64,000 nucleotides of DNA, taken from Pleurotus djamor. Lineage: Eukaryota > Basidiomycota > Agaricomycetes > Agaricales > Pleurotaceae. The notes beneath the pieces are model-generated. The model had not been told where the DNA came from. It worked only from the letters and a program-made list of their open reading frames with translations, and did not search any database. The position numbers and the translations under genes are program-made. Shown here in pieces: positions 1 to 11,086 of the stretch (the stretch's first letter is position 1; each line of letters starts with the position of its first letter). The stretch lies in the NCBI GenBank assembly GCA_029747585.1, contig JAPEVF010000153.1:1-64000 (forward strand), read 5' to 3'.

Positions 1-683
1 ATCTCCTGACAAAGAGCTGGGATAGGAAAGTGGGCGGTCTTCACTCCAAACCTGCTCCAAACCGATGATTGCGGCTGGAGAGTCTGGTCGTCGATTCGCG
101 CGCCATTTTGTGGCTAAAAACCGNTTTTTTGGCGAGTTCTCAATGAAGTGCACCAGCTGCCCCGAAAAGTCACCCTAATTTTGCAGAATAACGCGTCGGT
201 CTGCAGAACACCAACGCGATGCGACGGGTTGGCGCAGAGGGCGTTGTGCTGCTGCTGTTGGAGTGGGAAGACAGCTTTCCTGATGGGGACGTTCGCCATC
301 AAACACGAAAATTGGAGGGTGGCCTACGGTTTTGCAAACAGCTGTCAACGGCAACGTCCTAAAGGAGTACATGTATTTCAGACTTTCCATCCTTCTCACA
401 ATCTTCCGGCCTGCCGGGCATGTTGGACTCCGAATATTTAGCCTGAGATCCATCCACACAGCGTCGATCAATCTATGATCTACGTATGAATCTAATTGCC
501 TTCGCGGGTGACATGATCAAATCCGGTTCCATGCATTTCGGCATCCTTGTGAGTTGCGCTTCCACAGAGACGTTTGTGTCACGCAGTCTTTTTCCATCCA
601 GATTGCTCTTTTAGTGATTTGTTGTTCATTGCGCAACCGTTGTTCGGTACCTAAGTTCTACCGGGCATAGAAAATCTACTTTT
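1..683. other. No gene recognised
   Basis: Short overlapping frames on both strands look like shadows, with no recognisable motif or splice pattern. An isolated 'n' precedes a T run at about 124. Confidence 0.4.
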
Positions 684-1325
684 ATGTCCCACGAAACCGC
701 AAACAACCGTTCTCAACACATTGCAAAGTGTTCCTTACTCCCCGCTCCCATGGATCCACTCACTACCCAAACGCTCAAGGAGACACCCAAAGCGACTTCT
801 ACTCCCTCGTTGAACCGTCTTGCAGCGCTGTATTTGCCAAGCATCCGGAACCCTACCCTCGTATCTTACATTGTCGTCCCTCTCCCAAAGGTATCTTACT
901 GGCAGTTCAATTCTCCGGTTGTACCAGGCTGTGTCTATTCGAAAGGCTCTATTATTGAGTTTCATCGATGCCGCATCTTGTATACGAAGTATTCCGGAAA
1001 ACCTGTCTATGTTGGGAGGATAGTTCGCCTATCGCTTGCTTCGCAGGACTGGGTGAGAGCAACAATATGCGGCATTGAGGGTCATAGCGGCGAGGTCTCT
1101 TTGCGGATACCCTTCAAATACATCTCGGAAACTCCACTCAAGTTGAAAATCATCCGCTCGTTACACCTACAATGCTTTTATAACCGCTTTGATGTCCCTC
1201 TTTTGGCGCCGTCATCTTCATCATTGGCCTCAGATGGTGCAGACAGTCTTTGCTTCAGCATTCCCATTGAATGTATGCCAGACGTGTTATCTCTCACTAG
1301 GTTGGAAACTTACTGGTTTTTTTAA
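684..1325 (+). CDS. Hypothetical protein, single open frame
   Basis: An uninterrupted 213-codon frame. The likely start is either the ATG at 684 or the one at 750. The translation has alternating hydrophobic and charged segments and looks more protein-like than random frames of the region, but I recognise no domain, signal peptide or membrane segment. It lies about 850 bases upstream of a nucleotidyltransferase-like gene on the same strand and could be an unrelated small gene or an exon of a longer one. No splice sites clearly join it to the next gene. Confidence 0.35.
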   Translation: MSHETANNRSQHIAKCSLLPAPMDPLTTQTLKETPKATSTPSLNRLAALYLPSIRNPTLVSYIVVPLPKVSYWQFNSPVVPGCVYSKGSIIEFHRCRILYTKYSGKPVYVGRIVRLSLASQDWVRATICGIEGHSGEVSLRIPFKYISETPLKLKIIRSLHLQCFYNRFDVPLLAPSSSSLASDGADSLCFSIPIECMPDVLSLTRLETYWFF

Positions 1326-2172
1326 CAGCCGTTTGTCAACCTTCTGAGTCAGTGGCAGATGATGACTGTCGCCGCTCGTTAGTCAATCAATCAGGTCCGT
1401 TCTTTGCATGATATCTACACGACCTCTTGCAACTTTGGCTTACTGTTACTCCTAGAGGGTGTCAATGACTCCCCTCGTTTTTCCTCAGGTGGTCGTTAGA
1501 TCTTGGTGGCGGACTATTAGGTGTGTTTGTTTTGTTCTACATAACATGCTGTATACTTACTAATTTTTTATTACTTTTGTGCGTTGCATTTCTGATAGAT
1601 GTCTCGTATCTATCTTCTTCATTGCCTTTTCAATATCCATTCTTTTTACTTGATATTATTCATAGTCTGGTTTGCCGTCTCAGATTACTGCCATTGAATT
1701 TAGTTTGCGTGCAGCGTGGTTCTTTAACCCAAAAAGTCGGACAACGGGAGTTTTTGTGACGATACAGAAAAGGTTTGTGCTTACTAAATGGGGACTTTGA
1801 GATCAATGGTTACGTAGATAGATCCGACTTCCGAGGTACCTCCTGGTTCAAGAAATAGGGGCAGGATAATGATGTGTCGCACGCATATGCCACTTGCATT
1901 TGCATTGCATGTCGTATATATATTATTATGATACACATTGAACAGGACTTTACCTTAGTCTCTGTTAGATGTAGATGTGTATAAGGTTGACCGTACTCCC
2001 CGCTACATCGAGTTTTCCAGTGAAGAACAATTTTAAAAATCATGCTTTGCGATGAGTGTTTTAATTACGCAAAATGGTAAACTTAATTGCGCTTTCACAC
2101 ACTCTTATATATAAAGTTTTGCACGGTTGTACAAAGTCAAAGCAATCTAGCTTGACCACCCCTACAAGAGTC
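1326..2172. other. Intergenic, AT-rich
   Basis: AT-rich sequence with only short frames. It probably holds the 3' flank of the upstream frame and the promoter of the gene starting at 2173. No repeat or RNA gene seen. Confidence 0.4.
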
Positions 2173-3417
2173 ATGAAAATTTCCGATGTCTTTCACTGCA
2201 TTCGTTTTGTCAAGGTGAGTGGGATAGAGTCTTTCGCACATTGTCTAATCTCTAACCTTTTCATAGTTCTCTCAGACTGGCAAATTACTTCCTGGACAGT
2301 TTGTTGCTATTCTGCTGGCGTCTTATGATGTCCAGGAGGGTATCCTTGACTATTCGTCACTTGCACAACTCGGCCATATAAGCCAGACATGCTGGATCTT
2401 ATACGATATCGTCAGCCGCTATATGAGGAAGCACCGCGACGTCTCCTGTCTCCTCTTACCCTACTTCGACGCCAATGCCATTCCATCATTCCGTGCACTC
2501 CAGGCTCAAAGGAGTCTTGTTATCAGTGGGCGATTAGCACTAGAACTTGCATTCTGGCGTATTCGTCCTTCTGAAACTCGAGTTCCCTTGGAGCTATACA
2601 TCCATCATTCCGATTCAATACCCGTCTCAGACTGGCTTGAGGCCCACCAGTATACTCTTTGTATGCCTGAATACCAGGGCCTAGGTGTTCCCGAGATCTA
2701 TCACCGTCGTCTACGCAAGCTACCATATGGCCATCTTCTGTCGCATTCACGGTACTCAAATAGCTCTGGCATCAGCAAGGCGGTCACAATGCTTTCTTCT
2801 CAGATACGTGAAAGGCTGAAATACAGAACACGTGGTACCAGCCAGGAAATTGGGCCGTATCTAGCTGTTCTCCGATTTCGAAGTGAAACTTTCGACCAAG
2901 ATATTATGGTGTATGCATGCGTAGATGGGCCAGTTGCTGGGGTTCTCTCTCAGACATCTAGTAAGTCGGTTTTCATCTGTTAAAATTGTTCTTACAAAAT
3001 GCTCAGCAAACATGATGAACATTATAACATCAAACGCACTCTATTGTTTGTTTCCATATGAGACACTTGAGAGGCGCGTAACACTGGCAGTCAATTACCC
3101 TGCATCTCAATATCAGGAATTCTGCGAGGAGTGTGCTAATGATGGATGGGAGTGTATTCGGTTTTTGGACGAAGCTATTAGCCACCAAGTCTTCAAGTCA
3201 TGCGTTAAATCGCTAAATGGTCCATCCTGCCTCCGTATCAAGCTTTGCGGAAGCCCTCTCTCTAGTAGCACCATAGACGAAGAAGTGCAAAGGGCGTCAT
3301 TTTCACTTAGCTTTATTGGATGGAAGAACCAAGCATATATTTCGTATGACCGGTAAGTTGACTCGATTTTCTATCATGCATTTTGTTGAAATTCTTTCAA
3401 TATTCAGCGAACTTTGA
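2173..3417 (+). CDS. Nucleotidyltransferase-like family protein, copy A
   Basis: Four exons are proposed: 2173-2214, 2267-2960, 3007-3352 and 3408-3417, giving 363 aa. All introns are GT..AG and 46-55 nt. The lengths sum to a multiple of three and the big exon is exactly 694 nt, as in copy B at 6.5 kb. The family core reads SLVISGRLALELAF...LELYIHH and aligns with the SGS-x(n)-DxDLYV core of copy D, which resembles the GS...DxD motif of minimal nucleotidyltransferases. Here GS is GR and the acidic pair is gone, so catalysis is doubtful. The 3' half starts with MNIITSNALYCLFPYET, conserved in all four copies. Apparent stops directly after exon 3 lie inside a GTAAGT donor. The function is unknown and the fold assignment is inference. 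Confidence 0.72.
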
Positions 3418-4942
3418 CAGTATCGTAATTGTAATTACGCTGATTGCAGGGCTTCCCATCCGCTGTGTGCGTGCTTATTAAGCATTCCATGGAATTTCGG
3501 GTTCGGGTTCGGGCATGCGGCCAGACCTTTTGGTCAAATTTGGTAAATAATAACATGTACAAAGGGTTAACTTCCGAAACCTATTTAATCTAGTTTGGAA
3601 GTGCCAAATCGGCCTAAGCAATCTTTCTTTTCTTTCCCCTTCTGGTTGAGACCTGTCGATCTCTGAAGCACCTACTTGAATCGAATTATTATGATGTCAA
3701 TAGCAACGGTCATTTGGCCAGGTGTGCTATGTCCAAAGAATCTTCCCTTCCCATGGTTTATTTGTGCTTGGGTCTATTCAAATGTGAGGGCGAATCTGTA
3801 ACCTTGAAACTCCAGTTTTACCTAGCTAACGTTGGTACAAATCAAAAGAGATGGCCTAAAGAGCTGATTCCTCAAGTGTTCTTTGACGTTTTGAAGCAAT
3901 CTCCTCGATTGTGTCCAAAACTTCATTACCAAATGGAATAGTGCGTATTGCCGATTTTGATTTGAGAAGGCACGCGTTTACGTTGACAGTTTCTCTATAA
4001 AGAAATAACATATATGAGCAGCAAGCGATGTATACGCAAATTGGAGATATATCTGGCTAGTACTAGGGCATATGCCAAATTTGTGCTACCATTTGATGTT
4101 ACCTATCAACCACCCCCCGAAGTCAGCTAAAAGTTATGGCTTCAAAAAGTTCCGTTATCAAACGGGGGCCGACTAAAGGTTCACACCACACAGAAGCCCT
4201 GAACCAGTTGTCCACCGCAGTAAGACTGCTTACCATGTGAACCATTTACGTTAACGGTTAGAGTCGTCGGATCAAACGATAAGCACTGCAACAAAGGATG
4301 TGTCTCTTAGCATTGCTTAGTCCATCTGATCATTTCATGGTGTACAACGACCAACTCCACACTGAGCCGATGTAGAATTCAATAATGTTGTTCTCCTTTT
4401 ATAGCTATTTTTGTAGCAAAAGCTATCTTCATCAACATCATTCGGTTGCTTTGTTTGAATTTGCCAAGGGGTATTCTAACCGAGCTGCTAGGCTTACTCT
4501 ATCTGTTAAAGCGACTGGCTGTGAGAAGCAGCGGTTGAGTAGGTGACTCAAACTAGGAAAAAATGAACCAAGATCTCAGCAAAGGAAGTAACAACACAAC
4601 TATGTAGTCGTACATGACCTAGGGGACTCAGCTGGGGATCAATTCCCAATGGTAGGTATTGGTGTTGCAAATTAAGCTAACGTATTCCACGACTCCTCAT
4701 TGCAGGATCCCAGTTCCGACATGCGGTGAATTCGGTTTAACACATCAGGTCGCCGTTGCTAAGTCATATTTCAAGGGATTTTTTTTTCACTGGGAAATCA
4801 AATGTAGCACGGCTAATGCAGGAAAGTCTTCTCCGTTGTGAAAGACACTCTTGAATCTCACGAAATTAAAGCATTAAGATTTACGTGAAGATATGATCGT
4901 TGCACCATTCTTCGAAATTAGTTTATGGATTAATTTACATCC
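3418..4942. other. Intergenic, no convincing gene
   Basis: Short frames only. The longest, at 3714-3941 on +, shows no domain. A small GGGTTC repeat occurs near 3500. No supported gene. Confidence 0.35.
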
Positions 4943-5275
4943 TTGTGGCTCATGTTTTTGATATCGCATTCAGGTTCCTATAATAGATCAGACAATACCC
5001 CGGGAGTTTTATGTGCATGTCCACTGCGTATTAAAACCACCTGTCCTATCAGAAGTGAGGTAACATCGTCATCCATCTCCGTGTCCACTAGTTCTTCATT
5101 TCTTGCCGTTCTCAACATGCAACCTCGTGAGGTACCACAAGAATACGGTGGCTACATACTCAGTCCACCAATGGCATTGCTCGAGTTTATTGGGGGAGCA
5201 GGGGGTGGTTTATTGATTATCGCTTTGTTGGTCATGGGGTGGTTGTATTGGAAGAAGTTTTTGCTCAAACGGTAA
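4943..5275 (+). CDS. Possible small single-pass membrane protein
   Basis: A 110-codon frame. Its last 30 or so residues form a clear hydrophobic helix (glycine-rich start, then LLIIALLVMGWLYW) followed by a basic KK..LKR tail, typical of a type I or tail membrane anchor. The region before it is Ser/Thr rich. An internal ATG at about 5117 is an alternative start. There is no homologue I recognise. It could be an exon of a larger membrane protein or a chance frame in a gene-poor stretch. Confidence 0.25.
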   Translation: MWLMFLISHSGSYNRSDNTPGVLCACPLRIKTTCPIRSEVTSSSISVSTSSSFLAVLNMQPREVPQEYGGYILSPPMALLEFIGGAGGGLLIIALLVMGWLYWKKFLLKR

Positions 5276-6487
5276 AGTCTCGTGTCTTTCTCAAAGGGTA
5301 TCATTGTCTTAAGTGAAGATTAGACAAGCGTCCGAACAGCATCAACACCCAAGTGATTCCGACACTGGCATTCCTTGTTCAACGATGAACCGCCAAGTAA
5401 AATTTAGCGCGAAATACCTGATGAAGCCAGACGCAGTATATTTACGTAGTAATTAGGTCGCCAGATGTTTCACTTCGGTGTCAACGTATGACGTTACTGT
5501 ACGCTAGAATTTTCTAGCGATTTTGGAGTTTCTCAGCCGCGAGAACTTGAAACGTTTGAAGTAGTCCTTGACTCCTGAGTCCCGATTCGGCCCGCCAGGG
5601 CCAAGTTGCCTCTCATTTGATGACAGGGCAAAGGGTTGCTAAACTCGTCCACTTGGAGCTGAGGTAGGTGGTCGTTGGCCATGGTCGTCTAGGCCTAAGA
5701 TTAAGTTGACCCAATGAGTATACGGGGCACTTGCTGGGTTTGAGCTCGGTTAGCAAAACACTCTTCTTGACTGTGCTTGGAAAGACCACACACACTTAAA
5801 ACGATAACCAAGAAGTAACCGAAACAAAGATTGACAAACCGCGCGAGATCCGCGGTATTAGGATTTGAACTGAACGGAGAATCAATGGATTCAAGTCCCA
5901 CCCTGACGATAAAAAGGTATCGGACATCTCCGGTATCTCGAGATCGAAGCTACTAGCGCCCATTGAGCACACCCGGGGCCTAATACTCCGGTGGTCATGC
6001 CAGTCACGTCCGTTGGATACCGTGAGGGATCGCGACTTATAGTACGTTCAGTGCGCGTTCCCGCAGTTAACCATGTCCGATGTGCAAGAAGAATCCGGGT
6101 GTCGACTTGAAGATGGGATGACAGGGCTTGGACAGGGCCCGGGGTGTTACGTGTATGACTAGAGATCTAACAGAGCTCCGAAAGACAGTGGCGAACGTTT
6201 CCTCGACACAAGCACATACAACTTGTTGGGCTGCGATTCGCAAGGTTGTGAGCTGCATCTATCTCAAAGTTAGTGGCGACACAGTCACCCTTACAACTCA
6301 ACTTGAGGAATTGGATGTGACTAGGGAGCGTAGTCGCAGAATTAGATCGGTTTCCTTGGGATCTCGAGGGAATAAGTAGAAAAGAAAGAAGACCTCAAGA
6401 TAACTTCATTTCATGTTAATTTGTAGGGATATGTTTCTATTACCACTTTCTAATTCAACCGAGTATTGGGTCCTTCCTCCGAATCTA
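5276..6487. other. Intergenic, no gene recognised
   Basis: Only short frames without motifs on both strands. The right end is the 3' flank of the minus-strand gene ending at 6488. Confidence 0.4.
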
Positions 6488-7906
6488 CTAGTCGATATTC
6501 TCGTAGTACGTGATATTTTCACCATCGACGGTGAATTTCTGGCAACTGAGAAAAGTATCGGGACATGAGGAGTGGGTGATTAACGTGAACAGCAGGACTT
6601 ACGTTCTGTATGTGATAAACGCCCCTCCGGTATACCAATCGGTAAATCCTAAGTAAAAACAACTCTCTTCCAGCAATTCATCCGTCATGCGCGGTAGATT
6701 TAACCCGTCGTCTACGTCTAAGTCAATCCTGAGGCATTCGTCTTCCCATAACCCTCGTACTCCGGATTCGAACACATTGTAGTACTGACATTCTTCGTCC
6801 GTCATGATATACCTCCATTTGTGAGCCTCATAGTCAGGGACTCGGTCACTGAACTCGTCTCTTGTCGTTCGAAGTGATAACACAACGTGACGCCTGATAG
6901 TTTCCACCGGGAACAGACAGTACGCACGATGTGCAGAGATGAAATTCATCAGGTATGCTTTTCGCTTGGTGAGTATGGAAAAGGGTGGGTGGTGGAGATG
7001 AGAACTTACTGGCTTCTTGGGCCAGTATGCCGGATAAAGCGCTGCGTACGCAGGCATACAGGATGATAGACCTTCCGGTAGGTGAGATAAATTCCAGGTC
7101 AACCACGAGAGGGTTCCGATCTATGATTCCCATTCGTCTCATCTCGGCAGTGTCTTCTCGTAGCTTTTGGGAGCTACTTCGAAGGACGACGCCGTTATAC
7201 GTGACGTCGCTGGGGTAAACTGGCGGTTCCGAATGCTTCGAAGGCACAGTGAGTAGTCCCCATTTATAGATCGACATCAGTGACTGTCCTTCGAAATCTG
7301 GCATGTATAGGGTACATCCCGCGGAGACCAGCCATTCGCATACGTACATGTAGTCTAGATGGTGGATGTAGAGTTCTAACGGCGCGTCGGGTGTGTCGCG
7401 TAGACGCCAATCAATGAATCGAAGGGCTACCGAACCTCCAATTAACAGGCTCGATGAAGCCTGCAACATCCTGAAGGATGAAAGGTCAGAAGGATGGAAG
7501 TAGTCTGAGAGTAGCTTCGAAAGATCTCGATGTTTTTTGAGGTAGCGGCGCACGATGTCCCATATGGTATAACAGGTTTGTGCGAGACGACCGATCCGAT
7601 GGAGGGACGAAGAGTCGAGGATCAATTCTTGGATGTCGTATGAAGCAAGGAGGATCCGGACGAAACGTCCAGGTTCAAGCTTCTTGACATGGTAGTATAA
7701 AGGCTGTCAAGATGGATCAGAATGAGATTCTTTATTGATGTATGTAAGAGCGTACCAAGGCNTTTCTTAGGTTTTTCTTCGTAGATGTATTGATTCTGCC
7801 ATTCGCGGTAGGCTGATTGAGTTGGTTGAGCCTATTTTCGACCGCGCTCGTGATCAGTAAGTGAGAAACAACGAAAAGATTAATGGTTATTCACGAATAA
7901 TTCCAT
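6488..7906 (-). CDS. Nucleotidyltransferase-like family protein, copy B
   Basis: Five exons on the minus strand: 7895-7906, 7756-7831, 7010-7703, 6603-6957 and 6488-6545, giving 397 aa if the 'n' at 7762 is not a real base. Introns are 52-63 nt. The join MELF then AQPTQ is in phase, and the 694-nt central exon matches copy A in length and boundaries. The core reads LLIGGSVALRFIDW...LELYIHH: the glycine-serine is kept (GGS), but the acidic DxD is replaced by LEL. The 3' exon after the conserved donor adds a short tail ending in ENID. The upstream exon (YREWQNQYIYEEKPKK) is absent from copies A, C and D, so N-termini vary between paralogues. The molecular role is unknown. Confidence 0.75.
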
Positions 7907-9718
7907 GAAGCCTGATCCTTAGTGCCGCACACTCTCCCATGACAACCTTGAGGGCCGTTATATGTACGAATTTGTGTGCTCACTCGGAACGATCTCGTTG
8001 AGGGTCTTGAAGTGAGCACACGTTTCGTCACGCGCCGTCATCTCCTCATCACAAGGCTCGTTGGTTCTCCATTTGATCAATTAGTTCTGGTGGCAAGGAA
8101 ACAATGTGCTCGACTCGGTTCCAATCCCCTCTTCGATGGTGTTAGGTGGAAACTTGGGACCCGGGTAATGAACACAGCTGTCGTGTATGCACCCGCCGTA
8201 CGTCCCACGCGGCAATACGCCGGGCGTTCCAATGATTCACATGGTTTCGCCGTCGGACGAATTTTAGTTGGGCATTCTACGTTTGGAAAGTAATGTTAAA
8301 CAAGTTTCCGGTGTGTAAGAGCCCGATAACTTACGCAACGTTTGCACCTAACAAGGTCGTTTACATCCTAGACCCCGGTAGTGTTCTTGCGGGAATGCAA
8401 CTGGCGGTCCGATGAAGCAGGGTGCTCTTGAGGTACGGAGTGGCGTCATCCATGATGCTTTACGCGTATGCATCCCTTATAGTCGGTTGTTTGACACCTG
8501 TTACGATGACGAATTGTCAGGAATTTCGATAACCCGAAAATGGTTGATAGATAATACCAGTTGGTAAGACGCGAAACGTTACTGTATTGTGAAGGTCGAG
8601 TAGTTCCTCTCGCTGTGCAACCGGCTCTAGAATTTATCAAAGACGTTAATAAAGAACAAGCTGACTCAGAAGGGATGGTAGAAATCTAGTTGATGCGTGG
8701 AGGACTGACATTTTCCCATGATTACCTGATAGAGAAAGGTTCAGTAAATCGCAGTAATCTTCCAAGTCAAAGAGAGACCTGTTTCTGCCGGGCGTATCCC
8801 AGCCAGTCCGTCATGCTATATCACGCAACACAGACAGAGCATCATGGCTGAAAGTTGTGGATCGTGTTCCTTTTGATGTGTTCTTCCGACGGCACCACTT
8901 AGAAACCTGTATTCGGGTCATCGACGACGGCGCTCTTAACTCGCAACCAGCGTGCACGATGCACCGCGAATTACATGGGCGCTTAGGAACCCAGAAAATC
9001 GTGAAGATGGATACTTGTAGTTGGGAGACGTTCGTAGAGGATGCACGCGAAAGATGAATGGAACCGCCAGCAACCGCAGAGAGAAGCTAATGGGTTTGGT
9101 TAGAATTACGGAATACGTTGTCTTTCGTTTGCGCACTGGTTATCCTGGACGTGACCCTGAACGTCTGGATAGAAGGAGTGTGGGGTGATTCTCATCCGTC
9201 CAATATGTGCTTCGAAAATCTAAAGGTCCAGACAGGATCGTTATGGGCGAAGACTGGATATTTTTGAGTTTAAAACTCACGCCAATGATACGGAGGCTGC
9301 TGGAAGCGTAAGCACGGGGATATCAAGTCATGTTGAAGTAGATTGACCTTCTTGGAATCAACCGATTCCAGTTTACGATTCATGGATGCTCCAAGAAGTA
9401 GGAGTTACGTTCAAACTTTGCAAAGCTGTTCATTGACGCCAACCTTCAAGTTGAGTCCCTCTGTTCACGGTGGTTTCAAGCAATGAGTAGTCGTTGATTA
9501 GAGTCTATTTGGGTGGTACGTCCACAGAAACAGCTTTCACGATAGAACGGTCGTTGCATGTAAGGATGAAGAAGAGTTCAGGCTTCCAGGCGGTGCACGG
9601 CGCTAGTATCGCTCTACCACGTGGTCGAACCTCAGTGACGAGTTTTGGCCTTTGATGGAGAGAAGGAAGTTTATGATGAAATACGCTCTATGTCTTCTAA
9701 CTAGTTGATAATATATGC
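7907..9718. other. Intergenic, no gene recognised
   Basis: About 1.8 kb between two minus-strand family members. Frames at 7976-8293 and 8857-9057 (+) lack motifs and are probably chance. No repeat or RNA gene recognised. Confidence 0.35.
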
Positions 9719-11086
9719 CTAGTAAGTGAATAGTTCCTTCTCATCTACGTCTGTATCCTCTTTCTCATCATCCAACTTTGATACGCTCTCCGACAGTTCT
9801 TGGTTGGTTGGGGTATTTTCTGGTACCGGCGCCTTTTCTTCCGTAGTACACGGCATGCTTAAAAGTCTAGGTCGATAAGAGAATAAGATCAAATTCTATC
9901 CATGGCATAGAGAAGGTTACCCGAGACATGTCAACTTCGCATCTGAGAACGGACTCCCAGTGTATTGTAGCTCATATACAACGCGAGTGAGTTCATCGTC
10001 GAAACGAGTCGGTAGTCCTTCTGCAACTGGTTGAAGGGGTATACGAAGAACGTTACCGGCTTCTACGGATCGGCGACCTGCAAAGAATAAGCGCAAGGCA
10101 CTCGCGTCCTTTCTGCCCTGTAAAATCTTATACCCCTTCTCTACATATTTCTTGCGGACTTCTCCTTGAAAGACTACTTTGTTCTGTATTGTTAAGCCCG
10201 TGCGTCTATAGATCGTTTCTTGCGGAAATAAGCAGATGCAACTATGTGCAGTGATGATGTTCATCAAGAGAGCTGAAAATCAGTGTTAGCGGACGTCATG
10301 TTCGGATGATTGAGAAGGGTAGTTACTAGAATGGAAGAAAGTCACCAGACTTGCCACCGAACACAAGGAGATAACCAGGTTAATCTTCGTGCCCAGTGGT
10401 CCAGTAAACGGAACGACGCCGTAAATGACTTGATTGGGGTACCTTGCAAACCCATTTGCATAAGCTAATCCATCATCGCGAACAACGTAATGAGGGCAGC
10501 GTTCGTCCTCCGAAAGATGATGAGCCAGGACGAGACTCTCTTGTGGTTGGAAGGCGACGCTGGTTTTGAGTTTGGCAATAGCGTTGATCTTATTGAGTGC
10601 GTCGATGAAGGTCGTTTCTTCGCCAGATTGTGTGGCAACCTTGCAGCCGAGGTTCTCCATACCACTTCCAGCCACCAACGAGGTTTTCACATTCACATAT
10701 AGATCGAGGACAGTACCAGGTTCAAAGGCCATGTCGATGAATTGTAGGGCCGACCGTCCGGAGATGATCATCCCCGTAGTGGCTTGGATTACCCGAACGA
10801 ACGGGATTGTTTAGGGAGAGAAATGCGATCTGAGGCAGCGTTCGTGTGACCAAACGTGCTCGTAAATTAAATCTTCATCTAATGGGCGGGGGTTGAAGAC
10901 AGTACTCGCGAATTGAATCGCTTGATTGTCATCGACAGTCGCGTCCGCGGCGGATGGTGATTCAGCTCTTCGAACCTGATATTGATGATTAAGAGAGACG
11001 TAGACGGTTCCAAGGATCATTTTAACATACCGTCCATATCTTCCGTTCTCGTTGGCCAATGCAGTTTCTTGGAGGGATGTTATCAC
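9719..11086 (-). pseudogene. Nucleotidyltransferase-like family, copy C, with in-frame stop
   Basis: The three 3' exons read cleanly: 10327 upward, 9921-10272 and 9719-9866, with introns of 54 nt. They encode the conserved MNIITAHSCICLFPQET block and an acidic tail ending in ELFTY. The core is MIISGRSALQFID...VLDLYV, so GS is GR and one acidic residue of DxD remains. A TAA at 10811-10813 (written tta on +) lies in frame between CLRSHFSP and TIPFVRVIQATTG. The sister copies have an unbroken YF/HF...FRxLQ block there. No intron removes it. The 5' end is uncertain: the frame runs to about 11086, and possible GTATGT and GTGAGC donors suggest one or two further small exons. Confidence 0.65.

Noticed and set aside
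148..471. Overlapping frames on both strands at the left end
   Set aside because: No motif, no splice pattern, mutually overlapping.
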